Positions 62,697-64,000 of a stretch of DNA of 64,000 nt are shown here, piece by piece. The DNA comes from Nitrosomonas sp. GTDB lineage: Bacteria; Pseudomonadota; Gammaproteobacteria; Burkholderiales; Nitrosomonadaceae. The stretch is taken from the NCBI GenBank assembly GCA_016703745.1, contig JADJBK010000006.1, positions 930,001 through 994,000 on the forward strand, written 5' to 3'. How positions within the stretch are numbered: position 1 is the stretch's first letter; each line of letters begins with the position of its first letter. A program made the translations under genes and the position numbers. A model generated the notes under the pieces. The model was not told the origin of the DNA, did no database searches, and worked only from the letters and a program-made list of their open reading frames with translations.

Positions 62697-64000
62697 TCAA
62701 GCTGTCATTCCGTGATGGCGCAGTAATGCCTCAATATTCGGTTCACGCCCCCGGAAGGCAACAAAAGATTCCAGCGCAGGGCGACTGCCACCTACTGCGA
62801 GAATTTCATTCCAGAAACGCGCGCCGGTGTGCCGGTTAATGACCTGACCCGCACCATTTTCCTCAAACATACTGTAAGCATCTGCTGATAAAACCTCCGC
62901 CCATTTATAGCTGTAATAGCCAGCGGCATACCCCCCTGCAAAAATGTGCGCAAAACTGTTTGGAAAGCGGTTAAATTCAGGGGGAATAATGACCGCCACA
63001 TGGCGGCGTATTTTATCCAGTTGCTGCAACACCGTCTGGCTGCCCTGTGGATCGAAATCGGTATGCAGATGCATATCAAACAGTGCAAATTCAATCTGGC
63101 GCAAGGTCTGCAGCCCACTCTGAAAATTTTTGGCGGCCAGCATTTTGTCGAATAACGCACGCGGTAGTGGCAATCCACTGTCCACATGCGCAGTCATATC
63201 TTGCAAGACATCCCACTCCCAGCAAAAATTTTCCATGAATTGACTGGGTAGTTCGACGGCATCCCATTCCACGCCATTGATACCGGATACGCCCAGCTCA
63301 TCGACCTGAGTGAGCAAGTGATGCAGCCCATGGCCAAATTCATGAAAAAGGGTGATCACTTCATCATGGGTAAACAAGGCCGGACGCAAGTGACCACCCA
63401 TCGTTACCGGAGCGGAGAAATTACAGGTGAGATAGGCGACGGGTGTTTGAATCTCAGAACGGCCAATTTCTGGTACTTCAATACAGCGGCGCGTGATGGC
63501 ATCGTCCATCCAGGCGCCGCCGCGCTTTCCGGGACGAGCATAAAGATCAAGATAAAACTGCCCGATCATCTCTCCCTTACTGCCAACAATATCAAAAAAC
63601 TTGACTGTCTCATGCCAGCGTTGCACCGACTGATCTGCTTCCTTAATACAAATCCCATAAAGCGACTCAACCAGCTTAAACATCCCTGGCAGCACCTTGT
63701 TTTCCGGAAAATACTGTTTGACTTCCTGATCAGAAAACGCATAGCACTCGATACGCAACTTTTCACTGACATAGGCAATATCCCAGGCTTCCAGCTCATT
63801 GAGCTTGAGCTTCTCCGCAGCAAACTGCTTGAGTTGGGCGAAATCTTTGACAGCATAAGGTTTCGCCTTGGCGGCCAGTTCATTGAGAAAGTCCAGCACC
63901 TGTTGTGGAGTTTGCGCCATTTTAGGAGCAAGCGAAACCTGTGCGTAACAGTCATAACCCAGCAACCGGGCTTCTTCTTGACGGAGTCGCAGAATCTGCT
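62697..64000 (-). CDS. prlC: Oligopeptidase A (M3 peptidase), C-terminal part
   Basis: The frame is open to the right edge, so the N-terminus is outside the window; the visible part is about 434 residues. Before the first visible Leu-Gly-Tyr come ILRLRQEEAR, continuing the family pattern. The zinc site is HEFGHGLHHLLT with a downstream Glu in GVEWDAVELPSQFMENFCWE. C-terminal FRGREPNIEALLRHHG is typical. Cytoplasmic metallopeptidase degrading short peptides such as cleaved signal peptides. Confidence 0.95.
   Translation of the reverse strand, partial: QILRLRQEEARLLGYDCYAQVSLAPKMAQTPQQVLDFLNELAAKAKPYAVKDFAQLKQFAAEKLKLNELEAWDIAYVSEKLRIECYAFSDQEVKQYFPENKVLPGMFKLVESLYGICIKEADQSVQRWHETVKFFDIVGSKGEMIGQFYLDLYARPGKRGGAWMDDAITRRCIEVPEIGRSEIQTPVAYLTCNFSAPVTMGGHLRPALFTHDEVITLFHEFGHGLHHLLTQVDELGVSGINGVEWDAVELPSQFMENFCWEWDVLQDMTAHVDSGLPLPRALFDKMLAAKNFQSGLQTLRQIEFALFDMHLHTDFDPQGSQTVLQQLDKIRRHVAVIIPPEFNRFPNSFAHIFAGGYAAGYYSYKWAEVLSADAYSMFEENGAGQVINRHTGARFWNEILAVGGSRPALESFVAFRGREPNIEALLRHHGMTA

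Noticed and set aside
1..64000. tRNA, rRNA or prophage genes
   Set aside because: I saw no cloverleaf with a TTCGA loop, no rRNA sequence, and no phage structural or integrase genes. A short RNA could still be missed by eye.

Overview
The window looks like a chromosome segment of an ammonia-oxidising betaproteobacterium, most likely Nitrosomonas or a close relative. This is inferred from gene content: CopD/cytochrome c proteins, a urea transporter, a cytochrome lipoprotein with NPxxxK/R repeats, a PEP-CTERM protein, the yggS/pilT/pilU arrangement and an atypical type II secretion operon. No rRNA, tRNA or ammonia-oxidation gene is present to confirm it.

Region 1 to 37.8 kb is a rearranged accessory region. 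It carries three near-identical copies of a roughly 2.05 kb IS91/ISCR-like rolling-circle element (5066-7119, 20045-22098, 33398-35450) and a 39-bp orphan end (3426-3464). All copies share the same left end, downstream of the transposase. Beyond the right end they carry a captured 3' piece of tyrA and part of a copD-type gene. In copies 1 and 2 the shared DNA continues through a urea transporter, a membrane protein, a TetR regulator, a flavin monooxygenase and an OsmC protein, making a 7.3-kb duplication. This is the pattern expected of one-ended transposition past the ter end. Copy 3 leads into the only full-length copD-cytochrome c-thioredoxin gene, which carries a frameshift. Fragments of fumarase, an AhpD-like gene, ParE, an IS6-type transposase, a DDE transposase and other genes lie between the copies.

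Within this region, 1168-1836 encodes a PEP-CTERM protein. Upstream of it are a sigma-54 type promoter, a pentanucleotide tandem repeat and a perfect dyad, which together could form a length-tunable enhancer/promoter switch. At 14.4-19.6 kb lies a complete TetR/RND-MMPL/LolA-like/outer-membrane operon with a palindromic operator candidate.

From 28.6 to 33.3 kb, and again from 37.8 kb to the end, the content is mostly conserved housekeeping: HAD hydrolase, guaB-guaA, cupin; then a DUF6279-like lipoprotein, a glycosyltransferase, the cytochrome lipoprotein, nudJ, an M16-like protein, rsmD-coaD-ferredoxin, yggS, pilT-pilU, a DUF1775-like protein, msrA-msrB and pgsA. These are followed by a 12-gene minus-strand operon (49.9-61.5 kb) for a hybrid type II secretion/type IV pilus-like machine (GspG, F, E, PilM/N/O/P-like, secretin with cohesin-like tail, three further pseudopilin-like proteins, TPR lipoprotein), then dapF and the C-terminal part of prlC.

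The duplicated copies differ mainly by single-base changes in homopolymer runs, so several apparent frameshifts could be real decay or sequencing error. All family assignments come from reading translated sequence and remembered motifs; no database search was run.
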